A stretch of 8,492 nucleotides of DNA from Verrucomicrobiota bacterium. Its GTDB lineage: Bacteria > Verrucomicrobiota > Verrucomicrobiia > Limisphaerales > UBA9464. Shown here in pieces: positions 1 to 6,170 of this stretch. The notes below the pieces were generated by a model that worked only from the letters and a program-made list of their open reading frames with translations, did no database searches and had not been told where the DNA came from. The stretch is from assembly GCA_017302195.1 (NCBI GenBank), contig JAFLEG010000145.1:1-8492 (forward strand). The letters are read 5' to 3'. Both the position numbers and the translations under genes were made by a program. Position 1 is the first letter of the stretch. Every line of letters starts with the position of its first letter.

Positions 1-605
1 CCCTGGTAGGCCAGCAGGTGGTGCCACCGGACCAGGGTGGGCGCGGATTCCACCGGATCCGCGGTCAGGGCCAGAAGGCCGCCGCCCGCCGCGCAGGCGA
101 GTCCCAAGGCGACCAGGACGAAACCCGGCGGCGACACGTCGCGGCGTGCGGAGACCCGCCGGGCCAGGGGGCCGGCCAGCGCCCCGAGGAAGCCCAGGAA
201 GCAGAGGTCCCCGGCGCGGAGATGGCCCACAAACCAGCAGAGGACCATGGCGCCTTGCAGCAGGAGCAGCGGCAGAGTTTCCCAGGGGCGCAGCGCCGGA
301 ACCCCCAGCACCCGGGGCAGGGCCGTGCCCAGAAACCCCGCGATGAAGCCGCCGAAGAATCCCTGCACCATGATCCGGGGATGCCCGCCGCCGGGATACC
401 ACTCCAGCCATCCCGCGAAGTGCAGCGGCCACATCAGGGCTCCCAACACTCCTGCCGCCGTGGCCGCCGGAAACAGCACGCGGAAGGGTTCGGCGCAGGC
501 CTCCCGCCAGGAAACACGCGGGGAACCGATCGGGTCGGCAGGTTTGGAAACGGAGGCACCCATGAATGTGCGGACAGTCTGATCCGAAGATCCGCCCGGG
601 GTCAT
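1..605 (-). CDS. NnrS-family multi-pass membrane protein (N-terminal part, cut by left edge)
   Basis: I see 201 codons running off the left edge. A polar N-terminus of about 40 residues is followed by hydrophobic segments at about residues 41-64, 78-101, 109-127, 134-148 and 161-181. The stretch 'FRVLFPAATAAGVLGALMWP' (41-60), then H75-P-R-I-M-V-Q-G-F and 'GFIAGFLGTALPRVLGVP' match the NnrS pattern, in which a conserved His-containing loop precedes the second helix and a 'GFLxTAxPxxxG' helix follows. The end 'WHHLLAYQG' also fits the family. NnrS proteins are haem- and copper-containing inner-membrane proteins linked to nitric oxide and nitrosative stress; their exact activity is unsettled. 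This copy has HPRIM where many relatives have HAHEM. The start at 605 has a weak GAGG very close to the ATG; an in-frame ATG at 563 (Met15) is the alternative. No other nitrogen-oxide gene is visible. The family call is recognition by eye. Confidence 0.68.
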   Translation of the reverse strand, partial: MTPGGSSDQTVRTFMGASVSKPADPIGSPRVSWREACAEPFRVLFPAATAAGVLGALMWPLHFAGWLEWYPGGGHPRIMVQGFFGGFIAGFLGTALPRVLGVPALRPWETLPLLLLQGAMVLCWFVGHLRAGDLCFLGFLGALAGPLARRVSARRDVSPPGFVLVALGLACAAGGGLLALTADPVESAPTLVRWHHLLAYQ

Positions 606-653
606 GACCTCAGTCAAGGAGACCGCCGGACGCGTGGAGCCGCTTCGGGGAAC

Positions 654-684
654 GTGGGAAGCGTTGCGCGTTGGCCCTTCCCAC
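654..684. repeat. Perfect 8-bp inverted repeat (hairpin)
   Basis: GTGGGAAG at 654-661 is the exact reverse complement of CTTCCCAC at 677-684, with a 15-base loop. It lies 49 bases upstream of the NnrS-like start on the side its leader would be transcribed from. There is no T-run on either side, so it does not look like an intrinsic terminator. It may be part of a structured leader or a dispersed repeat. Confidence 0.5.
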
Positions 685-724
685 AATGCCCGTCGTTCGG
701 CCACGGGCGCAGCGGAGTTATATG

Positions 725-746
725 GGGGCGCGGTGAAACACGCCCC
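725..746. repeat. GC-rich 6-bp inverted repeat (hairpin)
   Basis: GGGGCG at 725-730 pairs with CGCCCC at 741-746. Within the loop, GTG-AAA-CAC (733-741) offers a competing small stem. On its own a 6-bp GC repeat is not remarkable in DNA this GC-rich; it counts mainly as one of four such structures within 280 bases. Confidence 0.35.
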
Positions 747-784
747 AACGATTGGAAGGGATTGGCTTCCGCACGTCCGTGCCT

Positions 785-814
785 CACTCCGCAGCGCTTG
801 TGGAGTGGCTGCGG
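785..814. repeat. Two interleaved inverted repeats (alternative stems or pseudoknot-like)
   Basis: CACTCC (785-790) can pair with GGAGTG (802-807), and CCGCAGC (789-795) can pair with GCTGCGG (808-814). The two stems interleave and share bases 789-790. A transcript could therefore switch between them or, after losing a pair, form an H-type pseudoknot. Both stems are perfect. Function unknown. Confidence 0.42.
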
Positions 815-879
815 GGAATGGGGGTGTAAAATCGCAGGCGACCCGCGAACTTTTTGAAAGGGTTTAGAAGTTTCGCCCC

Positions 880-933
880 GCCCGGCTTCCTCCGGCATCC
901 ATCCCCGCGCGCTAGAATGCCGGAGGCTCGGGC
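880..933. repeat. Long two-part hairpin, 10 bp plus 5 bp
   Basis: CCTCCGGCAT (889-898) is the exact reverse complement of ATGCCGGAGG (917-926), with an 18-base loop. After a 4-by-2-base internal loop the stem continues as GCCCG (880-884) with CGGGC (929-933). It is the strongest inverted repeat I found in this gap. With no T-tract beside it, it is not a standard terminator. A structured RNA, a protein-binding site or a REP-like dispersed element are the options. Confidence 0.55.
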
Positions 934-1184
934 CAATTCGGCAGAGGTTTGGACCATTTTGCCCCATTCCGGTGGAGGCAAGTTTGCGAAGGAGGGCGGC
1001 CCGCCGACACTCGCCGACCGCCGGAGGGGCCAGTGAGTGCTGGAGACGGTGCAGTGTGAATGTCATCTCGTCACCCCTTCGGCGGTTCCCCTTAAGCGTG
1101 GTTTGAACGCCCTTCGACGGAGGGACAGTTCTGGGAATCCACATTGACGCCGAAATCTGCCCTACCGACGCTGCCACCCCAGAA

Positions 1185-1748
1185 ATGCCCCTGCCTGCCA
1201 AACATCGGAAATTGGTCATCGCGGGCAGCCTCGTAGCCCTTATGCTCATCGCATCTGCCGGTTGGGTGTTTTTGCAGTCCCGGGCTGAGAACGCTGAGTT
1301 TGTTGGATTCACGACCCACAGTACAGGTGCCCGGTCAGCCTCATTCATCATTTCAAATCCAAGCTCCAACTCCGTCCAGATCGATGAAACGTGGTTTATC
1401 AGGTCCACCTCCTCGACCAACCCTCCATATCGCATCGAACCGGTGGATGCCGGAAAGCCAGAACTTGGACCCCACGAGCGCAGGAGATTCGAATTCGTTG
1501 ACCTCCCTAAGGAGCAAGAATTGGTACTGGAGGGAATCCTTTGGAACCTCCATTGCGACAAACGAAGAGTCGAACTCGCATATTGGATCTCTGGTCGCGT
1601 TAACGCGACCACCCGCAATCCGGCGATGCGCGCGAAGCTGAAGCGCTTTTGCGATAGAAAATTGGGGGTCATCTACGAAGTGTGGAGCGTGCCATTCCGC
1701 CCCGACCAGCCCGTCAACCAGGAAGCCGCAGCAGGCGCTGCTCCCTAG
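1185..1748 (+). CDS. Membrane-anchored protein of unknown function, first of a tandem pair
   Basis: The protein has 187 residues. A basic N-terminus (KHRK at 6-9) and one hydrophobic helix at about 11-30 suggest a signal anchor, leaving the remaining 155 residues outside the membrane. The outer part opens with 'AEFVGFTTHSTGARSASFII' followed by SNPS, alternating beta-strand-like sequence that resembles the start of an immunoglobulin-like fold. There are two cysteines (124 and 156). I do not recognise a named family. Related short proteins of the form 'xEFxGFTNxxxGxxxAxFxxSN' behind one helix are, to my memory, common as hypothetical proteins in Verrucomicrobiota. The start is chosen because it puts the helix at the N-terminus and because its context AGAAATGC recurs at the next gene. 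No Shine-Dalgarno site is seen. G+C is about 52% in a counted line, well below the large genes in this window. Real gene: fairly sure; function: unknown. Confidence 0.72.
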   Translation: MPLPAKHRKLVIAGSLVALMLIASAGWVFLQSRAENAEFVGFTTHSTGARSASFIISNPSSNSVQIDETWFIRSTSSTNPPYRIEPVDAGKPELGPHERRRFEFVDLPKEQELVLEGILWNLHCDKRRVELAYWISGRVNATTRNPAMRAKLKRFCDRKLGVIYEVWSVPFRPDQPVNQEAAAGAAP

Positions 1749-1750
1749 AA

Positions 1751-2260
1751 ATGCTCCCTTCACCCAAGCGTCACAATCTGGCCGCAGCAGGGTGCATTGT
1801 TGCTGTTTTCCTCGTAGTTGTGACGTCAATCCGCTCCCGGCCCGAATCGGATGCACTCCGCGTGGAGTTCCTGAACTTTGTCACCAACACGCCCTCAGGT
1901 TTAGTCGTGGGCGTCTTTCGCTTCTCAAATCACTCGGCCAGGGCAATTCGGGTCACTGAAGCTCATTTTGGACGAATCGGCTCCGGTAGGTCCGATCGGA
2001 GTCACATAGCACTCTATCTTGCCCCAATTCCGGGAAACGGAAGCACGGTCCATGAATTGTTTCTTCAGCCCCAATCAGAGCACCGAGTGCTCTCCATATC
2101 GTACGATGATTTCGAGAACCGCCCGGTGCGCATTGCGGTCTCCAAATGGCTGTGGCAAGTCGCGTGGTCTTTACCCGACGCCTTCCGGCTCAAGCCTCGA
2201 ATCCTGGAGTGGGTCCAGGAACTTCGTGGCTCACGACGAGCGAACTCTGGTCCGTTTTAG
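1751..2260 (+). CDS. Membrane-anchored protein of unknown function, second of a tandem pair
   Basis: The protein has 169 residues and starts two bases after the stop codon of the upstream gene, so translational coupling is likely. A basic start (KRH, 6-8) leads into one hydrophobic helix at about 9-27. The outer domain begins with 'VEFLNFVTNTPSGLVVGVF' then RFSNHS, which aligns with 'AEFVGFTTHSTGARSASFI' then ISNPS of its neighbour; both continue to an E-x-x-F-x-R motif. This points to an old tandem duplication with strong divergence. The same frame is open back to 1682, but that start would overlap the upstream gene and add a 23-residue Arg-rich leader before the helix, so 1751 is preferred. 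The AGAAATGC start context (1747-1754) is identical to the first gene's. The C-terminus (about 148-169) is basic and probably helical. No Shine-Dalgarno site and no recognised family. Confidence 0.7.
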   Translation: MLPSPKRHNLAAAGCIVAVFLVVVTSIRSRPESDALRVEFLNFVTNTPSGLVVGVFRFSNHSARAIRVTEAHFGRIGSGRSDRSHIALYLAPIPGNGSTVHELFLQPQSEHRVLSISYDDFENRPVRIAVSKWLWQVAWSLPDAFRLKPRILEWVQELRGSRRANSGPF

Positions 2261-2320
2261 CGTATTTCGCCGAATCTCTCCGAGATCCTGTTGCATGAAT
2301 CTTACGATATCATCCCTCGG
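2261..2320. other. Short spacer after the tandem pair
   Basis: Sixty bases of moderately AT-rich DNA between the second small gene and the remnants. I see no clear terminator hairpin with a T-tract. The drop in G+C seen in the tandem pair appears to end around 2330. Confidence 0.4.
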
Positions 2321-2672
2321 TTAATCCCCAGTTAAGCAGGCCCCAAAGGTCCCCACAACCCCCAGCGGTTGGCAGAGAATGACCATGTCCCGGATCACCC
2401 CGCCCTGGGTCGCCACGGCGAAGCGGTGGAAGGAGGCGTTGCTCCGGGTGGTGTTCAAGGCCGGCACTCCGCCTGGTTCCCCCCTGCCTCGGCCAGGGAA
2501 AGCACGCTGTGCACCCCGGAATGACCCATGGCCGAATCGTGGTTGGCGGTGACTTCCCCCAGGGGCGTGCCCCGGATCCGGACGCCTGACCGGTGATCCG
2601 GGATCAATCCCCCACGCTGATCCGCCGCTGGCGGTTGAACAGGAGCAGTTCGATCAGATCGGCCGGCCCGAG
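2321..2672 (-). pseudogene. Frameshifted coding remnant, unrecognised; possibly LamG-type protein
   Basis: Three protein-like pieces follow one another on the minus strand in three frames. First, at 2628-2672, 'LGPADLIELLLFNRQ' recalls the 'xDIAELLxFNRxL' strand near the end of LamG/concanavalin-like domains. Second, at about 2485-2553, 'VTANHDSAMGHSGVHSVLSL' runs in another frame that stops at 2455. Third, at 2321-2455 and a little upstream, 'SNASFHRFAVATQGGVIRDM' and on to 'VILCQPLG' ends at a TAA. Read in order they look like one protein tail broken by at least two frameshifts. The LamG idea rests on one short motif and is weak. No start codon is left. No gene on this strand could be translated intact. 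Confidence 0.38.
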
Positions 2673-2700
2673 GTGTGTGGGTCGAATCTCAGCGTGCGTG

Positions 2701-2853
2701 TACCCTCTCGATGTCGTCGTCCATTGGGCAGGCTCGCTTCGCGGACTGAACGTCGGATTTGCCGACGGCCATGTGGAGAACCGGCCCAAGGCCCGACTGC
2801 AATGGCAGGCCCGGCGGCGCTCCAACGAAGTGCCCTACGCCTACGTCTATTGA
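2701..2853 (+). pseudogene. 3' fragment of a prepilin-like (H-x-DG type) secretion protein
   Basis: About 50 residues read 'YPLDVVVHWAGSLRGLNVGF' then ADGHVE and end in 'EVPYAYVY' at a TGA. The 'H-W-x-G ... G-x-N-x-x-F-x-D-G-H-V-E' pattern is typical of the C-terminus of the abundant prepilin-type (N-terminal methylation, DUF1559-like) proteins of Planctomycetes and Verrucomicrobiota, in which a short strand after the DGHVE motif closes the protein. The FADGHVE codons are at 2758-2778. The N-terminal methylation helix, the other hallmark of the family, is absent. The frame stays open to an ATG-like start near 2593, but the sequence before 2701 is Arg-rich and unlike the family, so I read this as a truncated pseudogene. 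It abuts the tail of an opposite-strand remnant. Confidence 0.5.
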
Positions 2854-2890
2854 TCGCGAGCGAGCTTCGGCGCGCAAATGTCAGGCTTGT

Positions 2891-2984
2891 GGTAGGGCGA
2901 ACCTCCGGTAAGCCGTGAGCGTCTGGAGTTGCCACCACGTCGTTCGCGGTTGCGCGTACGGCTCGGACGGAGCCTCGCCCTACC
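2891..2984. repeat. REP-like imperfect inverted repeat, about 31-bp arms
   Basis: GGTAGGGCGA (2891-2900) is the exact reverse complement of TCGCCCTACC (2975-2984). The similarity continues inward: arm 1 (2891-2921) and the reverse complement of arm 2 (2953-2984) agree at roughly 24 of 32 aligned positions, sharing CTCCG and AGCCGT blocks. The spacer is 31 bases. Arms that start with GGTAGGGCGAGGCTCC resemble an intergenic repeat I associate with Verrucomicrobiota and related phyla, but I cannot check copy number here. It sits just beyond the prepilin-like remnant, in non-coding DNA, as such elements do. A large transcribed hairpin is possible; there is no T-tract for a standard terminator. 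Confidence 0.62.
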
Positions 2985-3160
2985 GGGTTGAAGTCCTGGC
3001 CTTGAGGTGAATTCGAGACCTTGGATCCGAGACATCCCGCATCACGAAACCACGCGGAAGCCGTGCTGCCACCCGTTCCCAATGGCATCCTACCGGGCAG
3101 AGTCACTTCACGAGCAGAGGATCGTTCTCCCTCCTCGGGCCTGGAGTGCCGGTTGCTTCG
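2985..3160. other. Non-coding stretch downstream of the REP-like repeat
   Basis: No gene, RNA or strong hairpin is visible. A minus-strand open frame crosses this stretch and the repeat, but it is basic and low in information. The stop of the large secreted protein at 3161-3163 marks the right border; no intrinsic terminator for it is evident. It may be the rest of the same dispersed element as 2891-2984. Confidence 0.35.
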
Positions 3161-6058
3161 TCATGGGTCCACGGGCGGTGTGGAACCGGGCAGGGAGCGG
3201 GTCCGGTAGAACCACGGGAGCCCATGGGTGCTGTCGGGAACGCGAAGTCCGACATTCAGCTCGCCCAGCACGAAGTCGCCGGCGGACGACCAGTGGATCA
3301 GGTTGGTGGATCGCTCCAGGCGGCCGGCCCAGGTGGGGATACCGCGGACCGAGAGGGTGTTGGTGCTGATCCGCAGGAGACGCTGGTCCGGCATGGGTGC
3401 CATCGGCAGGGCTCCCGGGAACAGTTCCAGGGTGAAGCCCACCTCGGGACCCGGAGGGGCGAGCACCTGGATCCAGAGCGTGGGGCTCCGGCGTCCGGGT
3501 GCCAGGGTGGCAATGACCGGACCCCGGCCCGTGGTGATCGCGCTCTGCCCGATCAGATCCCAGGCCGACGCCTCGTCCCGGTGGAAGATGCGGATCTGCG
3601 GATTCCATCCCTCGGGCGACTGGCCGCCGGGCGTGAGCCGGACCCAGGCGGGGACGCCGGGCGGTTGCTCGGCGCGATACCAGATGGAACTGCCCACCGG
3701 CCCCCAGTCCGGGAGCGGCTCATCCCCGGAGGCCAGCCCACGGGTCGTGCCGTGAAGGGGAGCCGAGGTCAGCAGGAGCGCGCCTTCGGGAAGATCGTTG
3801 GGAGTGTCATTGGTCATGCTGCGCTGAATCGAGAACGCTGCATGAAACGGACTGTCAGCCACTGCTGGAATCCCGTCGAGATCCAGCGCCAGCCACAGGC
3901 GTTCGCCCGCGGTCGCCTCGAACTTCAGGATGGACGCTGTGGGGGCGGGACGAATACGGCCAGTGATCCACTCGCCCCGGGTGCGGAGCGCGGTGAGATC
4001 CGAACCATCATAGACCACCGCCCGGCATGGAGTGGGACCATTGAGGTGAAGCTCCCAGGACCCGGACTCCTGGATCGCGAGCGCGTACCAAAGTGACGCA
4101 TGGGCCGGGCGGCCACCGTGGGCAGGTTCCCCAGGCTCCGCCGACGCGTGAAAATTTGCACCGTACCAGGTCGGTTGGGAGGATGCCGCGACCGGGATCC
4201 GGGTAGCCGCAGCAAAAGCATCGTTGGGTTCAGCGGGCGCCACCCCGAAATGAACTCGCCCCGGCTGGATGCGTTCCCAGTGCTCCAGGGCAATCCACAC
4301 GGTGTCGAGATTCTGAACATCCACCCAGCCATGCGCCGAGAGGAGGGGCAGCCGCTCTCCCTGGCGTGTGCCCTGGAAAAAATGCATCTGGCTGAAGACT
4401 CCCTGGCTTGGGAACTCGAAGATCCCGCGCCTCGGCGGAGTCCAGCGGCACCACAGCACGCCGGAGAAACTGTCGAGGGGAGTGGGTTCGCCAGGTTCCA
4501 CGGTACTGATGCCTGGCAGGAGCGTCACGGGCCGGCCTTCAGACGGAACCTCTGCATAACCCCCAATCCGGTTGTGCGGACACTCGGTCGCCAGCAGCAG
4601 TCCTGTGCCGCCGTGGATCGTCCGGGCGGTGCGGAACCGGTAGGTCACCCCGGCGGTGGCCTGGAAGCGGGCCACAAACCTCACCTCGGTGGACCGCACA
4701 TCGAGCGGCACGGCGTGCAGGCTCGCGATCGCCTCTCCGATCCAGACATCGCACGGGAGCGGGGACTCGACCTCCACGTCCCCGCTGGCCGTCGCCGTCC
4801 ACCGCCACCAAAGCGATCCGTTCGCCCCGCCCGGCATCGGCGGTTCGCCGGCCTCCAAGGACGCCAGAGGAACCGCCAGGTGGTGTTCCTGATGGGCTCC
4901 AATCGGCCGGGGTCGGGAAAACTGGTCGAGAGACGGGGTCGGTTCCCAGAAGCGGAGCCGGCCCATGGCATTGGTGCCGGTGAGGCGGGTGGGATACTCG
5001 TCGAACTCATCCGGAGGCGGGCTCACAAGCGTGAGCTGGTCCATCTGGATCCAGAGCGATTCGCCGGCATGCGCCTCAAAGACGCACTGCACGCGGGTGG
5101 CTTCCTCCAGGAGTCGGTCGATCCGGGGCGGGACATTGGGGTCTGGAGATGTCGGCGGCCACACGCGGGATCGGTTGAATCCGTTGGTGACCACCGCCAG
5201 TGGCTCCAGGCTGGCGAAGGACGGTTGCTGGATCGTACTCCGATACACGGCCAGCAGCGGCGCGCTGTTCGGCATCCAGGCCTCCGCGACGTAGCGTCCG
5301 TCGGAGGGTGGGGTCCAGCGGTACCAGACGGACTGTCCGCCGCGCCGTTCGTCCCACGTGAACGTGCAGATCCGCGATTCAGTTTCCCAGAATCCACCGC
5401 CGCACGGCACGCGCACCGGCTCTCGCCAGAGGCCAAAACCCGGTTCCCCCTCCTCCACGCCCGCACCGGCCAGCGACGTGTACACGTCCGGGAGTTCCGC
5501 GAGAAGGTGTTCCGCGGAAGCGAGGCGGTCATGGGCCGGCGCTCCCGGCGGCCGGAGGAAGGCGTGCAGGCTGATCCTCACAGACCCGGTGTCCCAGCCG
5601 TCCAAGACCACATGGTAGGTCCTCCCTGACTGGACGGCGACCTCGGTGGCTCCGCCGCCGTGTCGCAGGCGGTCCGGCCCCGCCAGCAGCTCCAGCGTCC
5701 GAAGGCTGCCCGTGGAGCGATAGACGACCGCTCCCATGCGGGCCGGTTGGGCCTGGAGATCGGAGAGCTCCCGGCTCAGGACGTCGCTGCTGGCTGATTC
5801 CACCTCGATGAGCAGCCCCAGGATGCCGTCGGCCGGCGCGGTCCATCGGAACCACACGGTGCGGCTGGCCGCGGGTTCCACCACATGCACGGGTTCATCC
5901 GCCTCACGGCTGGCGGACTTCAGCAGGCCGCCCCAGTTCCACACCGGACCGGACACCTCGACCGGCTCTGCGAACCGGTCGCCGGGAATGGCCGCCGTTC
6001 CGTGAACGGCACCTGCCGCGAACAGCAGGAGGAGAAAGAACGCGGTGAGGTGTCGCAT
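3161..6058 (-). CDS. Large secreted protein of six PPC-like beta-sandwich modules
   Basis: The predicted protein has 965 residues. 'MRHLTAFFLLLLFAAGAVHG' then TAA is a clear signal peptide, which is why 6058 is chosen although the frame is open to 6265; the extra 69 residues are Arg/Pro-rich and overlap the upstream gene. Six modules each carry a tryptophan motif: VWFRWTAP (68-75), VWYRWTPP (244-251), LWWRWTA (416-422), LWCRWTPP (535-542), LWYALA (656-661) and IWYRAEQPP (792-800). Several are preceded by 'GEP' and an acidic 'NDAFAAA'-like start and followed by an 'LWIxxD/LWLALD' strand, the layout of bacterial pre-peptidase C-terminal (PPC) repeats. The last 60 residues (LERSTNLIHW at 914-923, WFYRTR at 949-954) resemble the C-terminus of the upstream neighbour. 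No protease or other catalytic domain is present, so a surface, adhesive or structural role is inferred. No good Shine-Dalgarno site; a small GCGGG/CCCGC hairpin lies at 6072-6084. Probably co-transcribed with the gene at 6171-8492. Confidence 0.82.
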   Translation of the reverse strand: MRHLTAFFLLLLFAAGAVHGTAAIPGDRFAEPVEVSGPVWNWGGLLKSASREADEPVHVVEPAASRTVWFRWTAPADGILGLLIEVESASSDVLSRELSDLQAQPARMGAVVYRSTGSLRTLELLAGPDRLRHGGGATEVAVQSGRTYHVVLDGWDTGSVRISLHAFLRPPGAPAHDRLASAEHLLAELPDVYTSLAGAGVEEGEPGFGLWREPVRVPCGGGFWETESRICTFTWDERRGGQSVWYRWTPPSDGRYVAEAWMPNSAPLLAVYRSTIQQPSFASLEPLAVVTNGFNRSRVWPPTSPDPNVPPRIDRLLEEATRVQCVFEAHAGESLWIQMDQLTLVSPPPDEFDEYPTRLTGTNAMGRLRFWEPTPSLDQFSRPRPIGAHQEHHLAVPLASLEAGEPPMPGGANGSLWWRWTATASGDVEVESPLPCDVWIGEAIASLHAVPLDVRSTEVRFVARFQATAGVTYRFRTARTIHGGTGLLLATECPHNRIGGYAEVPSEGRPVTLLPGISTVEPGEPTPLDSFSGVLWCRWTPPRRGIFEFPSQGVFSQMHFFQGTRQGERLPLLSAHGWVDVQNLDTVWIALEHWERIQPGRVHFGVAPAEPNDAFAAATRIPVAASSQPTWYGANFHASAEPGEPAHGGRPAHASLWYALAIQESGSWELHLNGPTPCRAVVYDGSDLTALRTRGEWITGRIRPAPTASILKFEATAGERLWLALDLDGIPAVADSPFHAAFSIQRSMTNDTPNDLPEGALLLTSAPLHGTTRGLASGDEPLPDWGPVGSSIWYRAEQPPGVPAWVRLTPGGQSPEGWNPQIRIFHRDEASAWDLIGQSAITTGRGPVIATLAPGRRSPTLWIQVLAPPGPEVGFTLELFPGALPMAPMPDQRLLRISTNTLSVRGIPTWAGRLERSTNLIHWSSAGDFVLGELNVGLRVPDSTHGLPWFYRTRSLPGSTPPVDP

Positions 6059-6071
6059 GGGCCGGGTCGTT

Positions 6072-6084
6072 GCGGGAACCCCGC
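6072..6084 (-). other. Small hairpin just upstream of the 965-residue protein's start
   Basis: GCGGG (6072-6076) pairs with CCCGC (6080-6084) around a 3-base loop. In the minus-strand transcript it would sit 14-26 bases before the ATG, where it could affect ribosome access. Five GC pairs can occur by chance in this DNA, so the functional reading is weak. Confidence 0.2.
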
Positions 6085-6170
6085 CAAGAAAGAGCGCCCG
6101 CCGCCGGCTGTCCAGAGGGATCCGTGGACCGACTCTGGAGATTCCGAACCCGCGGTGGCCGGGACGAGCA

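Larger units (their letters stand above)
606..1184. other. Long intergenic region with hairpin cluster, no convincing gene
   Basis: This 579-base gap separates the divergently read NnrS-like gene and the first small paralogue. Open frames exist on both strands (for example 784-981 minus and 854-1036 plus), but they are Arg/Pro-rich, recognisable to no family, and overlap one another. The left half (654-933) carries four separate inverted repeats, listed individually. The right half (934-1184) holds a short GC palindrome near 994-1004 and otherwise nothing I can name. Promoters for the flanking genes should lie here, but I cannot point to -35/-10 pairs with confidence. Confidence 0.6.

Noticed and set aside
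784..1036. Small open frames of 65 (minus) and 60 (plus) residues in the intergenic gap
   Set aside because: They overlap each other on opposite strands, are Arg/Gly/Pro-rich and lie over inverted repeats. They more likely reflect a repeated element than a gene.
614..1672. 352-residue open frame on the minus strand
   Set aside because: It overlaps the well-supported gene at 1185-1748 in antisense, crosses the hairpin cluster and has no domain-like sequence; long chance frames are common at this G+C.
1682..1750. Upstream start at 1682 for the second small gene
   Set aside because: It overlaps the end of the first gene and adds an Arg-rich leader before the membrane helix; the ATG at 1751 shares its context with the first gene's start.
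2979..3097. CCTACCGGG direct repeat at 2979-2987 and 3089-3097 as target-site duplication
   Set aside because: Nine bases matching once over this distance can arise by chance, and the first copy overlaps the inside of the REP-like arm instead of flanking it.
3146..4096. 316-residue plus-strand open frame
   Set aside because: It is antisense to the C-terminal third of the secreted protein; no signal, domain or start context supports it.
4100..5629. 509-residue open frame on the plus strand
   Set aside because: It is an antisense shadow of the six-module secreted protein and is rich in Arg, Gly and Pro with no family features.
6112..6138. CCAGAG/CTCTGG inverted repeat after the propeller gene as a terminator
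   Set aside because: Six base pairs with a 15-base loop and no T-tract directly after the stem; it does not meet the pattern of an intrinsic terminator, and the next gene follows on the same strand.
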